Part shown: piece after piece, positions 9,583-18,896 of the stretch
Layout: each line of letters begins with the position of its first letter
How positions within the stretch are numbered: position 1 is the stretch's first letter
Assembly (NCBI RefSeq): GCF_006476605.1
Contig: NZ_ML636803.1
Location: 124,001-188,000, forward strand
DNA from: Brucella gallinifaecis
Lineage (GTDB): Bacteria > Pseudomonadota > Alphaproteobacteria > Rhizobiales > Rhizobiaceae
Direction of reading: 5' to 3'
Length of the DNA stretch: 64,000 nt
Notes under the pieces: model-generated
Seen by the model: only the letters and a program-made list of their open reading frames with translations
Database searches by the model: none
What the model was told of the DNA's origin: nothing
Position numbers and translations under genes: made by a program

Positions 9583-10395
9583 ATGTCAAATCTGCAAACT
9601 CGTATTCTGACCGCTATTATTCTTGGAGCTGTCGCTCTCTGGCTGACCTGGGTTGGCGGGCTGGGATTCACGCTGTTCGCAATCGCTATTGGCCTTGCGA
9701 TGTTTTATGAATGGACTGAACTCAGTGCATCGAAGCAGACAGCATTCTCCCGCGTGTTCGGCTGGGGATGGCTGATCATTGTTTCAGTTCTTCTCATTCT
9801 TGATCGCGGTGCCTTGCTGACTATCGGCGTATTGGTTGGTGGAACGGTTATTCTTTTGATAACCCAATGGAAAAACGGGCGGGGATGGTCTGCAAGCGGC
9901 CTTTTTTATGCCGGATTTTCCGCTATTTCGCTTTCACTCTTGCGTGGCGATGAGCCTTTTGGCTTTACAGCAATCTGTTTTCTTTTCGCAGTTGTTTGGT
10001 CAACTGATATTGCAGCCTATTTCAATGGCCGTGCATTGGGTGGACCTAAACTGGCGCCGCGCTTTTCGCCGAACAAGACATGGTCGGGAGCGCTTGGTGG
10101 AGCTGCGGCTGCAGTTGCCGGGGGGATTCTCGTTGCATCACTTGTTGCTGCACCGGGCAGCTTTATTGTACCATTACTGGCATTGTTATTGTCCATCATT
10201 TCACAGATCGGCGATCTGGCAGAATCATGGGTCAAGCGCCAATTTGGTGCAAAGGATTCTGGTCGTCTTCTGCCAGGCCATGGCGGTGTTCTTGATCGTG
10301 TGGATGGGCTTGTCGCAGCTGCGGCTCTTCTTTATTTATTTGGTGCGATTATGGCGGAGCCTGATGTCCCATCAGCTATCTTCTTTAATTTCTGA
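9583..10395 (+). CDS. cdsA: Phosphatidate cytidylyltransferase (CDP-diglyceride synthase)
   Basis: A 270-residue polytopic membrane protein with about seven or eight helices. The C-terminal CDS signature is visible: SPNKTWSGALGG, then QIGDLAESWVKRQFGAKDSGRLLPGHGG and LDRVDGL. It makes CDP-diacylglycerol, the precursor of all phospholipids. The ATG at 9583 has CGAAAGG eight bases upstream. Earlier in-frame starts would overlap uppS and add a non-conserved leader. It is the fourth gene of the pyrH-frr-uppS-cdsA-rseP run. Confidence 0.96.
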   Translation: MSNLQTRILTAIILGAVALWLTWVGGLGFTLFAIAIGLAMFYEWTELSASKQTAFSRVFGWGWLIIVSVLLILDRGALLTIGVLVGGTVILLITQWKNGRGWSASGLFYAGFSAISLSLLRGDEPFGFTAICFLFAVVWSTDIAAYFNGRALGGPKLAPRFSPNKTWSGALGGAAAAVAGGILVASLVAAPGSFIVPLLALLLSIISQIGDLAESWVKRQFGAKDSGRLLPGHGGVLDRVDGLVAAAALLYLFGAIMAEPDVPSAIFFNF

Positions 10396-10423
10396 TTGTG
10401 TATGAATTGGTAGGAGTGGTGAT

Positions 10424-11563
10424 TTGCAGGAGGCTCTGGCCTTTTTTATCGGCAGCGAAAGTCTGCTCGTGGGAACGATAATCCCATTTCTGTTTGTGCT
10501 GTTGATTGTCGTTTTTGTGCATGAAATGGGACATTATCTTGTCGCGCGGTGGTGCGGCATTGGTGCCAGCGCATTTTCGATTGGTTTTGGCCCGGAGCTG
10601 ATCGGCTTTAACGATAAGCACGGTACGCGCTGGAAATTGTCCGCGATCCCGCTTGGTGGTTACGTAAAATTCATTGGTGATGAAGACGCTACCAGTTCAC
10701 CTGTTGGTGTGGATGTTTCCAAACTCTCTTCTGAGGAGCAGAGCAGGGCGTTTCCGGGGCAGCCTGTGTGGAAACGTGCTGCAACCGTTTTTGCCGGTCC
10801 TGCCTTTAACATCATTCTCACGGTGGTCATCTTTAGTGTATTTTTTGCTATGTATGGGCGGCAGATTGCTGATCCGCTTGTAGCAGGAGTTCAGCCTGAC
10901 AGCCCGGCTGCTGTGGCCGGTTTTGAACCGGGTGATCGTTTTGTGAGCGTCGACGGCCAGAAGGTCACAACTTTTTCCGATGTTCAGCGAATTGTTTCTG
11001 GTCGCTCAGGTGACGAGTTGAATTTTACAGTTGAGCGCGACGGCAAGATGGTTGATCTGAAGGCCACACCAGCACTTGTCGAGCGCACAGACCCACTTGG
11101 TAACAAGGTCAAGATGGGGGCAATCGGTGTCGAGACAACGCAGGAAGTCGGTAATTTTCGCCGGGTTGAATATGGTCCGCTCGAATCAGTTGGACAGGCC
11201 ATTGTGGAAACCGGGCATATTATCAGTCGCACCGGTGAGTTTTTTCAGCGCTTTGTTGTTGGGCGAGAAGACAAGTGCCAGCTTGGTGGGCCGGTAAAAA
11301 TTGCCAATATGGCAGGGAAGGCGGCAAGTCAGGGATTCGACTGGCTTATCCAGCTGACCGCCATGCTTTCCATTGGTATCGGGCTTCTTAACCTGTTTCC
11401 ACTGCCTCCGCTTGATGGTGGCCATCTGGTTTTTTATGCGGTGGAAGCGATTAAAGGCAGTCCGGTATCGGTTCGTGCACAGGAGCTTTTTTATCGAGTA
11501 GGCTTCCTCGTTGTTATGGGATTCATGGGGTTTGTGCTTTTCAATGACCTCTTTGCCTGCTAG
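10424..11563 (+). CDS. rseP: RIP metalloprotease RseP (site-2 protease)
   Basis: A 379-residue M50 intramembrane protease. HEMGH (residues 33-37) in the first helix and LDGGH (330-334) in the C-terminal part supply the zinc ligands. A PDZ domain lies around residues 130-200 (VQPDSPAAVAGFEPGDRFVSVDGQ). The TTG start at 10424 is chosen because TAGGAG lies eight bases upstream and no ATG gives a full first helix. It cleaves membrane anti-sigma factors and signal-peptide remnants. Upstream of bamA, it fits an envelope-stress link. Confidence 0.95.
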   Translation: MQEALAFFIGSESLLVGTIIPFLFVLLIVVFVHEMGHYLVARWCGIGASAFSIGFGPELIGFNDKHGTRWKLSAIPLGGYVKFIGDEDATSSPVGVDVSKLSSEEQSRAFPGQPVWKRAATVFAGPAFNIILTVVIFSVFFAMYGRQIADPLVAGVQPDSPAAVAGFEPGDRFVSVDGQKVTTFSDVQRIVSGRSGDELNFTVERDGKMVDLKATPALVERTDPLGNKVKMGAIGVETTQEVGNFRRVEYGPLESVGQAIVETGHIISRTGEFFQRFVVGREDKCQLGGPVKIANMAGKAASQGFDWLIQLTAMLSIGIGLLNLFPLPPLDGGHLVFYAVEAIKGSPVSVRAQELFYRVGFLVVMGFMGFVLFNDLFAC

Positions 11564-11887
11564 ATCACTTCCCGACTATTGACGGGAGCCGGGTTACGCT
11601 GCCAATCTTGTGTGACTCTGTATTCAAGAAACATCTGTTTGGCATAATGCTTTGCAGAGATGTTAAATGGAAATGAACATTGGGAGTGAGAACCGGAAAA
11701 GCGTAGTGTTTTGTTTACCATAATCGTTAAATCGCGTGGCATGGATGCCACGCTGGTTGCTTAAGTAAACAGATTTTAACCGCGACGCTTGCTTGTATGG
11801 AAAAACCGGTTATTACGGTTGTAGATATACGTGCATTTCTGGGAAAATCGCCCCGGGGACAGAAAGAAACGAAGGTTCGGAAAGCCT

Positions 11888-14260
11888 ATGATGGCAAGTT
11901 CTAAATTCTTTGGCGCCGCTTCAGCGCTCGCAATGTCGGTTGCTCTTGTGGCTTCGGGTGGTGCCGTGCTCTCTCTGGCATCGGTTGCTGCTGCGCAGGC
12001 TGCGGTTGTCAATCGTATTGAAGTGCGCGGCAATGCGCGTGTTGATGCGCAAACGGTCCGGGATAATATCGGTATCAAGCCGGGCAAAGCTTTCAACAGC
12101 ACTGACATTGATGAGGCTTTAAAGCGTCTCTATGCCATGGGCCTGTTCTCTGATGTTCGCATCAATCAGTCCGGCAATACGCTTGTCGTTCATGTTGATG
12201 AACGTTCGGTTGTTAATAATGTGCTGTTCCAGGGCAACAAGAAGATCAAGGATCCTGATCTTGCGCGTGCCGTTCAGCTCAAGGCACGTTCGCCTTATGA
12301 TGCTGCGACGATGGAAGCCGATAAGGAGGCCATCAAGGGTGCTTATGCGCATATCGGACGCAGTGATGCGATCGTGAATGCACGTACAGTTGATCTTGGT
12401 CAGGGTCGCGTCAATGTGGTCTATGAGATCACTGAAGGCGGACGTACCAAGATTGCTGACATCAATTTTGTTGGCAATAATGCCTATGGTGCTCGTCGTC
12501 TTCGTGATGTTATCTCCACCAAGCGTTCGAACCCACTGTCATGGCTGACCCGTAACGACGTTTATGATGAAGGTCGTTTGCAGGCCGACGAAGAAGCGCT
12601 GCGCCGTTTCTACTATAATCGTGGCTATGCAGATTTCCGCGTATTGTCGTCGAATGCGACGCTTGATCCTGCAACAAACGAATATACGATCACCATCAAT
12701 ATCGATGAGGGTAATCGCTATAATTTTGGCGATATTTCGGTTGAAAGCACTGTTGAAGGTGTTGATACGCAGGCATTGAATGGCTTGGTAAAGACCCGCT
12801 CCGGCAAGGCTTACAGTGCCAAGGAAGTCGAGGATTCGGTTACTGCAATCACTGAAAACGTAGCTGGTAGCGGTTATGCTTTCGCCAAGGTTGAGCCACG
12901 CGGTGATCGTAACTTTGAAAACAACACGATTTCGGTTGTTTATAGCGTTGATCAGGGTCCGCGCGCTTATGTTGAGCGCATCGAGATTCGCGGCAACGAC
13001 AAGACCCGTGATTACGTCATTCGTCGCGAATTCGACATGAATGAAGGTGATGCCTTCAATCAGGTCATGGTTCAGCGTGCCAAGCGTCGTCTTGAAGCGC
13101 TTGATTTCTTCCAGACGGTCAATGTTTCGACTGCGCCAGGTGCAGAGCCGGATCAGGTTATCCTGATTGTCGATGTTGTAGAAAAATCGACCGGTGAATT
13201 CTCGATCGGTGGTGGTTATTCGACTGGTGGTGAATCGCCGGGTGCGCAGGTTGAAGCTGCGATCACCGAGCGTAACTTCCTTGGTCGTGGCCAGTTTGTT
13301 CGAATCAGTGCGGGTGCCGGTCAGGACAAGATGCGTAATTACGCATTGTCCTTCACTGAGCCTTACTTCCTCGGTTATCGCATGTCGGCTGGCTTCGATG
13401 TGTTCCGTCGTTCGTACCGCGTTAGTAGCGGTGGTCGTTATGACGTTGAGCAGACTGGTGGTACGATTCGTTTCGGTCTTCCGATCACAGATAATTTCTC
13501 GGCTGGTATCGCGTATAATCTCGTGCAGGAAAAATATAACCTGTACATGACTGATGGCACAGGAAGACCTGATCCTGACTATTATGCGCCTGCACTTATT
13601 GAAGCTGGTGAAAATAGCCCATGGCTTCGCTCGTCCATCAGCTACTCGCTGACCTATAATTCCATCGATGATATGAAAAACCCGCATGATGGTATTTATG
13701 CGAAGTTCAATCAGGAATTTGCGGGTCTTGGTGGGGATGCGAAATACATCAAGACGACTTTCAAGGGTCAATATTATCAGACGCTTGCGCAGGAAGCTGA
13801 CATTGTCGGTATGTTGGGCGTCGGTGCTGGCTATATCCATGAATTTGGTAATGATGGTGTTCGTATCTTCGATTTGTTCAAGAACAATTCGGATATGATC
13901 CGTGGTTTCAAATTCAACGGAATCGGCCCTTATCAGGATTCTGATGGCAAATATAGTAACCGCTATTGGCTGGGTGGGACGACTTATTTCAATGCGTCAG
14001 CCGAAGTCCAGTTCCCGATGCCAGTGGTTCCTGATAGCTTAGGTATCCGTGGCGCATTCTTTGCTGATGCTGCGACACTTTATGGGAATAATACGCCTGA
14101 TGTTATGGGTGACGACAAGAAGCTTCGCGCTTCGGTTGGTGTCAGCTTGATGTGGGCATCGCCATTTGGTCCTCTCCGCTTCGATTACGCATTCCCGGTT
14201 GCGAAGGCTGATAGTGATAAGGTACAGAATTTCAACTTTGGCGTTTCGACCAAGTTCTAA
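11888..14260 (+). CDS. bamA: Outer membrane protein assembly factor BamA
   Basis: About 790 residues with a signal peptide (about 1-37, ending ASVAAAQA), five POTRA repeats (about 38-430; for example VNRIEVRGNARVDAQTV and PRAYVERIEIRGNDKTRDYVIRREF) and a C-terminal 16-strand barrel. The protein ends in FNFGVSTKF, with Phe as the final residue as in BAM substrates. It is the essential insertase for outer-membrane beta-barrels. Two adjacent ATGs (11888, 11891) are possible starts. A 324-base gap after rseP probably holds its own promoter. It is followed by lpxD without the skp gene seen in gammaproteobacteria. Confidence 0.97.
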   Translation: MMASSKFFGAASALAMSVALVASGGAVLSLASVAAAQAAVVNRIEVRGNARVDAQTVRDNIGIKPGKAFNSTDIDEALKRLYAMGLFSDVRINQSGNTLVVHVDERSVVNNVLFQGNKKIKDPDLARAVQLKARSPYDAATMEADKEAIKGAYAHIGRSDAIVNARTVDLGQGRVNVVYEITEGGRTKIADINFVGNNAYGARRLRDVISTKRSNPLSWLTRNDVYDEGRLQADEEALRRFYYNRGYADFRVLSSNATLDPATNEYTITINIDEGNRYNFGDISVESTVEGVDTQALNGLVKTRSGKAYSAKEVEDSVTAITENVAGSGYAFAKVEPRGDRNFENNTISVVYSVDQGPRAYVERIEIRGNDKTRDYVIRREFDMNEGDAFNQVMVQRAKRRLEALDFFQTVNVSTAPGAEPDQVILIVDVVEKSTGEFSIGGGYSTGGESPGAQVEAAITERNFLGRGQFVRISAGAGQDKMRNYALSFTEPYFLGYRMSAGFDVFRRSYRVSSGGRYDVEQTGGTIRFGLPITDNFSAGIAYNLVQEKYNLYMTDGTGRPDPDYYAPALIEAGENSPWLRSSISYSLTYNSIDDMKNPHDGIYAKFNQEFAGLGGDAKYIKTTFKGQYYQTLAQEADIVGMLGVGAGYIHEFGNDGVRIFDLFKNNSDMIRGFKFNGIGPYQDSDGKYSNRYWLGGTTYFNASAEVQFPMPVVPDSLGIRGAFFADAATLYGNNTPDVMGDDKKLRASVGVSLMWASPFGPLRFDYAFPVAKADSDKVQNFNFGVSTKF

Positions 14261-14274
14261 TAGATTTGCCTTTT

Positions 14275-14297
14275 CCCGGGGCAGATATGCCCCGGGC
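14275..14297. terminator. GC-rich hairpin between bamA and lpxD
   Basis: A perfect 8-bp stem, CCCGGGGC/GCCCCGGG, with a 6-base loop lies 15 bases after bamA. There is no T-run, so it may be a 3'-end stabiliser or partial terminator that reduces expression of the lpx genes relative to bamA. Confidence 0.45.
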
Positions 14298-14311
14298 AAG
14301 AAAGTGCTTTG

Positions 14312-15367
14312 ATGGCAGATCCAGTTTTCTTCAAGCCTTCTCGTGAACTAACGATTGGCGATATTGCAGACTTTACCGGTGCAAGTCTTCGTAACCCGAA
14401 GCTTGCACCGCGTGCTGTTGCGCGTTTGTCTTCTGTTAATGACGTGGGGGCGGATGCCCTTGTTTTTGTTGACGGTAAAAAGAACGCTGCGACTTTGGCA
14501 GGTAAAAAAGCTGCTGGAGTTTTATGCTCTGAGGACGTAGCCGAGAGCATTCCTTCTGATATAGCGGTTCTTGTTACCCGAAGCCCGCAGCGTGATTTTT
14601 CTTCCGTTGGACGGATGCTTTTCCCGGTATCTGTAAGGCCTGAAAGCTGGCTTGGTGAAACGGGTATTTCTCCCGCTGCTTTCATTCATCCAACAGCTAA
14701 AATTGAAGATGGCGCAACGATTGAGGCCGGCGCTTCGATTGGCCGGGGTGTGAGTGTCGGTTCTGGCACGCTTATTGCGGCGACAGCCGTTATTGGTGAA
14801 GGCTGCCAGATCGGCCGGGACAGCTATATTGCGCCGGGTGTTACTGTTCAATTTGCCATGATCGGCAATCGTGTCTCCCTGCATCCCGGTGTTCGTATTG
14901 GTCAGGACGGCTTTGGTTATGTTCCGGGGCCGCGTGGCCTTGAAAAAGTACCGCAGCTTGGTCGTGTCATTCTTCAGGATGATGTGGAGATTGGTGCGAA
15001 TACGACGATTGATCGTGGTGCTTTGAACGACACATTTATCGGTGAGGGTACGAAGATCGATAATCTGGTGCAGATTGCACATAATGTGCGATTTGGCAGA
15101 TTTTGCGTTGTGGCTGCACTTTGCGGCATCTCCGGCAGCGTTGTCATTGGCGATCAGACTATGATCGGTGGCAGTGTCGGGCTTGCTGATCATGTTGTTA
15201 TTGGCTCGCGTGTGCAGATTGCCGCAGGAAGCGGCGTCATGAATGACATACCCGATGGTGAGCGTTGGGGGGGCGTCCCCGCTCGGCCTATCAAACAATG
15301 GTTCCGTGATATTGCGAATATCCGAAGCATCGGGAAACCAAGAAAGGAGCAATCCTCTGATGAGTGA
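14312..15367 (+). CDS. lpxD: UDP-3-O-(3-hydroxyacyl)glucosamine N-acyltransferase
   Basis: A 351-residue protein. An N-terminal uridine-binding domain (about 1-110) precedes a left-handed beta-helix built from hexapeptide repeats ([20 protein letters not shown]...). The IAHNV motif (near residue 255) carries the catalytic His. LpxD adds the second 3-hydroxyacyl chain in lipid A synthesis. The ATG at 14312 gives [10 protein letters not shown]. Its stop overlaps the fabZ start by eight bases, which indicates a coupled lpxD-fabZ-lpxA-lpxI-lpxB operon. Confidence 0.97.
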   Translation: MADPVFFKPSRELTIGDIADFTGASLRNPKLAPRAVARLSSVNDVGADALVFVDGKKNAATLAGKKAAGVLCSEDVAESIPSDIAVLVTRSPQRDFSSVGRMLFPVSVRPESWLGETGISPAAFIHPTAKIEDGATIEAGASIGRGVSVGSGTLIAATAVIGEGCQIGRDSYIAPGVTVQFAMIGNRVSLHPGVRIGQDGFGYVPGPRGLEKVPQLGRVILQDDVEIGANTTIDRGALNDTFIGEGTKIDNLVQIAHNVRFGRFCVVAALCGISGSVVIGDQTMIGGSVGLADHVVIGSRVQIAAGSGVMNDIPDGERWGGVPARPIKQWFRDIANIRSIGKPRKEQSSDE

Positions 15368-15830
15368 AGCTAACCAGAAGCTGGAATCTGCCGACATTCA
15401 AACTATTATGGGTGCGCTCCCGCATCGTTATCCATTTCTGCTGATTGATCGCATTATCAATATCGAGGGTGATCAATCGGCTACGGGCATCAAAAATGTC
15501 ACGATGAATGAACCGCATTTTACAGGTCATTTTCCTGGAAAACCGATTATGCCCGGTGTTTTGATTATTGAAGCCATGGCGCAGACTGCTGGTGCGATCA
15601 CTGTTCTTAATCAGGGTTCTGACGCGCCAAGCCTTGTTTATTTTATGACAATTGATAAAGCCAAATTTCGCCGTCCTGTAGTTCCGGGTGATCAGCTTCA
15701 CCTTCACGTGAAGAAGGTTAAACAGCGCGGAAATATATCTAAATATGAATGCGTGGCGGAAGTTGATGGCGTAAAGGTTGCGGAGGCTGAAGTCGCTGCG
15801 ATGGTTGGCGTTGCCGAAGAAAAGGCGTGA
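15360..15830 (+). CDS. fabZ: 3-hydroxyacyl-ACP dehydratase FabZ
   Basis: A 156-residue hot-dog-fold dehydratase with the family block [20 protein letters not shown], which contains the catalytic His and Glu. It dehydrates 3-hydroxyacyl-ACP for fatty-acid elongation and competes with LpxA/LpxD for the same substrate, hence its place in the lpx operon. The ATG at 15360 has AAAGGAG seven bases upstream, inside the lpxD 3' end. It is the only fabZ in the window; a separate fabZXL next to acpXL is missing (see findings). Confidence 0.96.
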   Translation: MSEANQKLESADIQTIMGALPHRYPFLLIDRIINIEGDQSATGIKNVTMNEPHFTGHFPGKPIMPGVLIIEAMAQTAGAITVLNQGSDAPSLVYFMTIDKAKFRRPVVPGDQLHLHVKKVKQRGNISKYECVAEVDGVKVAEAEVAAMVGVAEEKA

Positions 15831-16675
15831 GTACCTCAATGAAGGAAACTTTTATCCACCCTACCGCTCTTGTGGAGCAGGGTGTGGAACTTGGACAGGG
15901 CGTTTCAGTCGGTCCTTTTTGTCATGTTCAGTCTGGCGCCGTAATCGGCGATAATTCTGAACTGATGAGTCATGTTGTAATCAGCGATGCTGTTCGTCTT
16001 GGTATAAATGCCAAGGTTTACCCGCATGCAGTGCTGGGATGTGATCCGCAGAATGGCAAGCACAAGGGTGGTCCGACCACTCTGATCATCGGTGATAATA
16101 GTTTGATCCGTGAAGGTGTCACCATGCACCGCGGTTCAGATAGCAGTCGTGGTTTCACAAGCGTTGGCAATAATTGCCAGTTTCTTGCTTATGCCCATGT
16201 TGCGCATGATTGCGATGTTGGTGATCATGTTACTTTTGCAAATAATGTCATGATTGGTGGTCATGTTGAGATTGGGCATCATGCCATTTTAGGTGGTGGT
16301 TCTGCTGTCCACCAATTTACACGTGTTGGTCATCATGCTTTTGTTGGTGGTATGGCCGCACTTGCTCATGATCTTATTCCTTATGGCAGCGCAATTGGTA
16401 ATCATGCCTATCTTGGTGGGCTGAATATTATCGGTATGAAACGTTCCGGTATGCAGCGTAAGGATATTCACAATTTGCGCCATGCCGTGCATATGCTGTT
16501 TGATCGCAGCAAGCCGGTGCGTGAGCGTGCGCAGGATGTGTTGAAGGCATTCCCTGGTTCCGATAGCGTAGCCGATCTTATTTCTTTCATTCTGGTGGAA
16601 AACAAGCGAGCCTATTGCACGCCACCACTTGGCTCGTCCATTGGTGGAGCGATGGATGACGGTGACGACGATTGA
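15827..16675 (+). CDS. lpxA: UDP-N-acetylglucosamine O-acyltransferase
   Basis: About 282 residues of hexapeptide-repeat beta-helix plus a C-terminal helical domain. The segment [21 protein letters not shown] contains the catalytic His region. It catalyses the first step of lipid A synthesis. The start is uncertain: a GTG at 15827 overlaps the fabZ stop by four bases, while an ATG at 15839 (MKETFIHP, 278 residues) matches the usual N-terminus and has AAAGG 13 bases upstream. The 3' end overlaps lpxI by 20 bases. Confidence 0.95.
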   Translation: MSTSMKETFIHPTALVEQGVELGQGVSVGPFCHVQSGAVIGDNSELMSHVVISDAVRLGINAKVYPHAVLGCDPQNGKHKGGPTTLIIGDNSLIREGVTMHRGSDSSRGFTSVGNNCQFLAYAHVAHDCDVGDHVTFANNVMIGGHVEIGHHAILGGGSAVHQFTRVGHHAFVGGMAALAHDLIPYGSAIGNHAYLGGLNIIGMKRSGMQRKDIHNLRHAVHMLFDRSKPVRERAQDVLKAFPGSDSVADLISFILVENKRAYCTPPLGSSIGGAMDDGDDD

Positions 16676-17543
16676 TAGCTCAACAGGCGCAGTGAAGCGT
16701 CCGCGCACGGCTATTATTGCTGGCAATGGTCTGTTGCCGATCAAGGTAGCTGAAACGTTGAAGGCGGATGGAAATCCGCCTTTTGTGCTTCCATTGCGCG
16801 GTGAAGCTGATCCTTCACTTTACGAATATGAGCATCAGGAAATTTCCGCGATTGATTTCGGCCAGCTTATCCGTGCGATGCGTTCTGCCGGTGTTGGCAA
16901 GGTGGTTCTTGCCGGTGGACTTCGTAATCGACCACATTTGAGTGACCTCAAACTGAATTTGCCGACTTTGAGAGCTGCAAGATATGTCCTTGTTGCGCTT
17001 GGCCAAGGTGACGATGCATTGTTGCGTGCATTCATGCGGCTGCTTGAACGGTATGGTTTCAAGATGGTCGGGGCGCATGAAGTCGTGCCAGAATTACTCT
17101 CACCAACGCCCCCACGTGTACTGACAAGGCTCACACCGGATTCACATCAGCGTAAAAATATTATTCTGGCAATGGAAGCAGCGCTGCGTCTGGGTGAACT
17201 GGATGTGGGGCAGGGCGCAATTGCGTGCGGTGGCCGTGTCGTTGCCCTTGAAGGTGCCGAAGGTACAGACGAGATGATTGAGCGCGTATATGCGCTTCGT
17301 CAGGCTGGGCGTATCTCCAAGCGAGGCGGCGTGCTTGTCAAAATGGCAAAGCCACGACAGGATGAGCGTGCTGATTTGCCGGCAATCGGTATTTCAACTG
17401 TGGAAAATGCGGCCCGGGCAGGCTTGTCAGGCATTGCACTTGAGGCCGGACGTACCTTTATTCTTGGCCTGGGGGAAACCATTACGAGCGCCAATGAAAA
17501 AGGTTTGTTCATCGAGACGATCAGTCGGAACGCAAAGGATTAG
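16656..17543 (+). CDS. lpxI: UDP-2,3-diacylglucosamine diphosphatase LpxI
   Basis: A 295-residue DUF1009 protein. The N-terminal TAIIAGNGLLPIKVAE and the C-terminal KRGGVLVKMAKPRQDERADLPAIG and GLSGIALEAGRTFILG are LpxI signatures. LpxI replaces LpxH in alphaproteobacteria and hydrolyses UDP-diacylglucosamine to lipid X and UMP. No lpxH is seen here. The ATG at 16656 has GGAG about seven bases upstream. It is placed between lpxA and lpxB, as in Caulobacter and Brucella. Confidence 0.95.
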   Translation: MTVTTIDSSTGAVKRPRTAIIAGNGLLPIKVAETLKADGNPPFVLPLRGEADPSLYEYEHQEISAIDFGQLIRAMRSAGVGKVVLAGGLRNRPHLSDLKLNLPTLRAARYVLVALGQGDDALLRAFMRLLERYGFKMVGAHEVVPELLSPTPPRVLTRLTPDSHQRKNIILAMEAALRLGELDVGQGAIACGGRVVALEGAEGTDEMIERVYALRQAGRISKRGGVLVKMAKPRQDERADLPAIGISTVENAARAGLSGIALEAGRTFILGLGETITSANEKGLFIETISRNAKD

Positions 17544-17548
17544 AAACA

Positions 17549-18736
17549 TTGAATAATATCAACCGGCCATTGAAAATAGCAATTGTGGCCGGCGAGGAGT
17601 CCGGTGATCTCCTCGGAGCTGATCTGATTGATGCTCTTAGGCGGCAGACGGACAGGTTGGTCGATCTTATCGGTGTGGGGGGAGACCATCTTGCAGCACG
17701 GGGACTCAAGACATTTTTTGACCCGCATGAAATTGCACTGATGGGCCTTGGGGCCATTCTCAAAAACCTGCCTGGCCTTATTTTTCGTATTCGACAGACT
17801 GCAAAGCAGATCGTTGCCGAGAAACCTGATTGCATCCTGCTGATCGATAGCCCGGAGTTCACCCATCGCGTGGCGAAGAAGATTCGCGCGGCTGATCCTT
17901 CTATACCAATTATAAAATATATAGCCCCCAGCGTTTGGGCATGGCGTCCGCAACGCGCCAAAGCCATGCGCTCCTATGTCGATCATGTTTTGACAATATT
18001 GCCATTTGAGGTGGAAGTAATGAAACGCCTCAATGGTCCGCAATCGACCTATGTCGGTCATCGGCTAAGCAGTTATGCGCCAATAGTGAAGGTGCAGGAA
18101 GCACAGCGCTCTGCTGAAGCGCAACGCTGGCCTGATGATAAGCGTTGTCTTTTACTACTCCCGGGTTCTCGGCGTGGCGAAATTCAGGCGCTTATGGAGC
18201 CTTTCGGCAAGGCTGTTGAAGAGCTTTCAAAGCGTTTCGACAAGCTCGAAATTATTCTGCCTACATTACCGCGTGTTGAAGAAATGGTGCGGGAACTTTC
18301 GAAAAACTGGGTCGTCAAACCACTTATCGTGACGGGGGATGAAGCCAAATGGGATGCTTTTGCGCGTGCAGATGCAGCTTTGGCTGCTTCCGGGACTGTT
18401 TCGCTGGAACTGGCTCTGTCGCATATTCCGACAGTGCTTTCTTATAAGGCTGATTGGTTTGCTCGTCAGTTTTTGATTTCCAGAATCACGATCTGGAGTG
18501 CTGCATTGCCCAATATTATAGCAGATCAACCAGTTGTCCCTGAATTTTTCAATGAATCGGTTCGACCAGGCAATCTAGCGCGTTACATTGAACAATTGAT
18601 GCAGAAATCTGCATCACGTCAGGCGCAGATTAATGGTTTTGATAAGGTAACATCGATCATGGCAACTGAACGCCCATCGGGAGAGATTGGTGCAGCAGTT
18701 TTACTTGATCTTGCTGAAAATGGCCGAAAACATTGA
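17549..18736 (+). CDS. lpxB: Lipid-A-disaccharide synthase
   Basis: A 395-residue GT19 glycosyltransferase. Its start, KIAIVAGEESGDLLGADLI, plus IKYIAPSVWAWRPQRAK and LLPGSRRGEIQ, are LpxB hallmarks. It joins UDP-diacylglucosamine and lipid X into the tetra-acyl disaccharide. Translation probably begins at a TTG (17549) with AAAGGA upstream; no in-frame ATG precedes the conserved start. It is the last gene of the lpx operon, five bases after lpxI, followed by intergenic repeats and a bidirectional terminator. Confidence 0.96.
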   Translation: MNNINRPLKIAIVAGEESGDLLGADLIDALRRQTDRLVDLIGVGGDHLAARGLKTFFDPHEIALMGLGAILKNLPGLIFRIRQTAKQIVAEKPDCILLIDSPEFTHRVAKKIRAADPSIPIIKYIAPSVWAWRPQRAKAMRSYVDHVLTILPFEVEVMKRLNGPQSTYVGHRLSSYAPIVKVQEAQRSAEAQRWPDDKRCLLLLPGSRRGEIQALMEPFGKAVEELSKRFDKLEIILPTLPRVEEMVRELSKNWVVKPLIVTGDEAKWDAFARADAALAASGTVSLELALSHIPTVLSYKADWFARQFLISRITIWSAALPNIIADQPVVPEFFNESVRPGNLARYIEQLMQKSASRQAQINGFDKVTSIMATERPSGEIGAAVLLDLAENGRKH

Positions 18737-18741
18737 TTACT

Positions 18742-18782
18742 TAGAGTGCGTTTCGATCTGATTGAATCAGAGCAGCGCTCTA
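18742..18782. repeat. Palindromic intergenic repeat, type 1, copy 1
   Basis: A 41-bp imperfect palindrome running from TAGAGTGCGTTTCGATC to AGCAGCGCTCTA. A second copy in opposite orientation lies at 35375-35417. It resembles the short intergenic palindromes common in Rhizobiales genomes and could form an RNA hairpin after lpxB. Confidence 0.7.
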
Positions 18783-18846
18783 AATATCTGTTTTAACCCG
18801 TATCTTTGTCCGAAAACCGTTTCACCCTTTTCGGGATGCGCTCTAA
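18773..18846 (-). repeat. Intergenic repeat, type 2, copy 1
   Basis: Read on the - strand, it starts TAGAGCGCATCCCGAAAA, continues with an AACGGTTTTCGG core and ends with AGATATTTAGAGCGC. Related copies with the same core (xxTTTCCAxxAAAA..GCGGTTTT, or CCCAAAAGTGGAAACCGGTTTT) lie at 35710-35760 and 49019-49095. Its left end overlaps the type 1 palindrome. Confidence 0.65.
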
Positions 18847-18857
18847 AAAATGGACAA

Positions 18858-18892
18858 ACAAAAACCCCGGTAAGTTGCCGGGGTTTTTGTTT
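18858..18892. terminator. Bidirectional terminator between lpxB and gltA
   Basis: ACAAAAACCCCGG pairs with CCGGGGTTTTTGT around a 7-base loop, with T-runs on both strands. It serves convergent lpxB and gltA. Confidence 0.92.
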
Positions 18893-18896
18893 TTGA

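Noticed and set aside
12539-13840. Long open frame (433 codons) on the - strand opposite bamA
   Set aside because: It is a shadow of the bamA coding frame with repetitive, low-similarity composition and no ribosome site or motif; bamA is certain.
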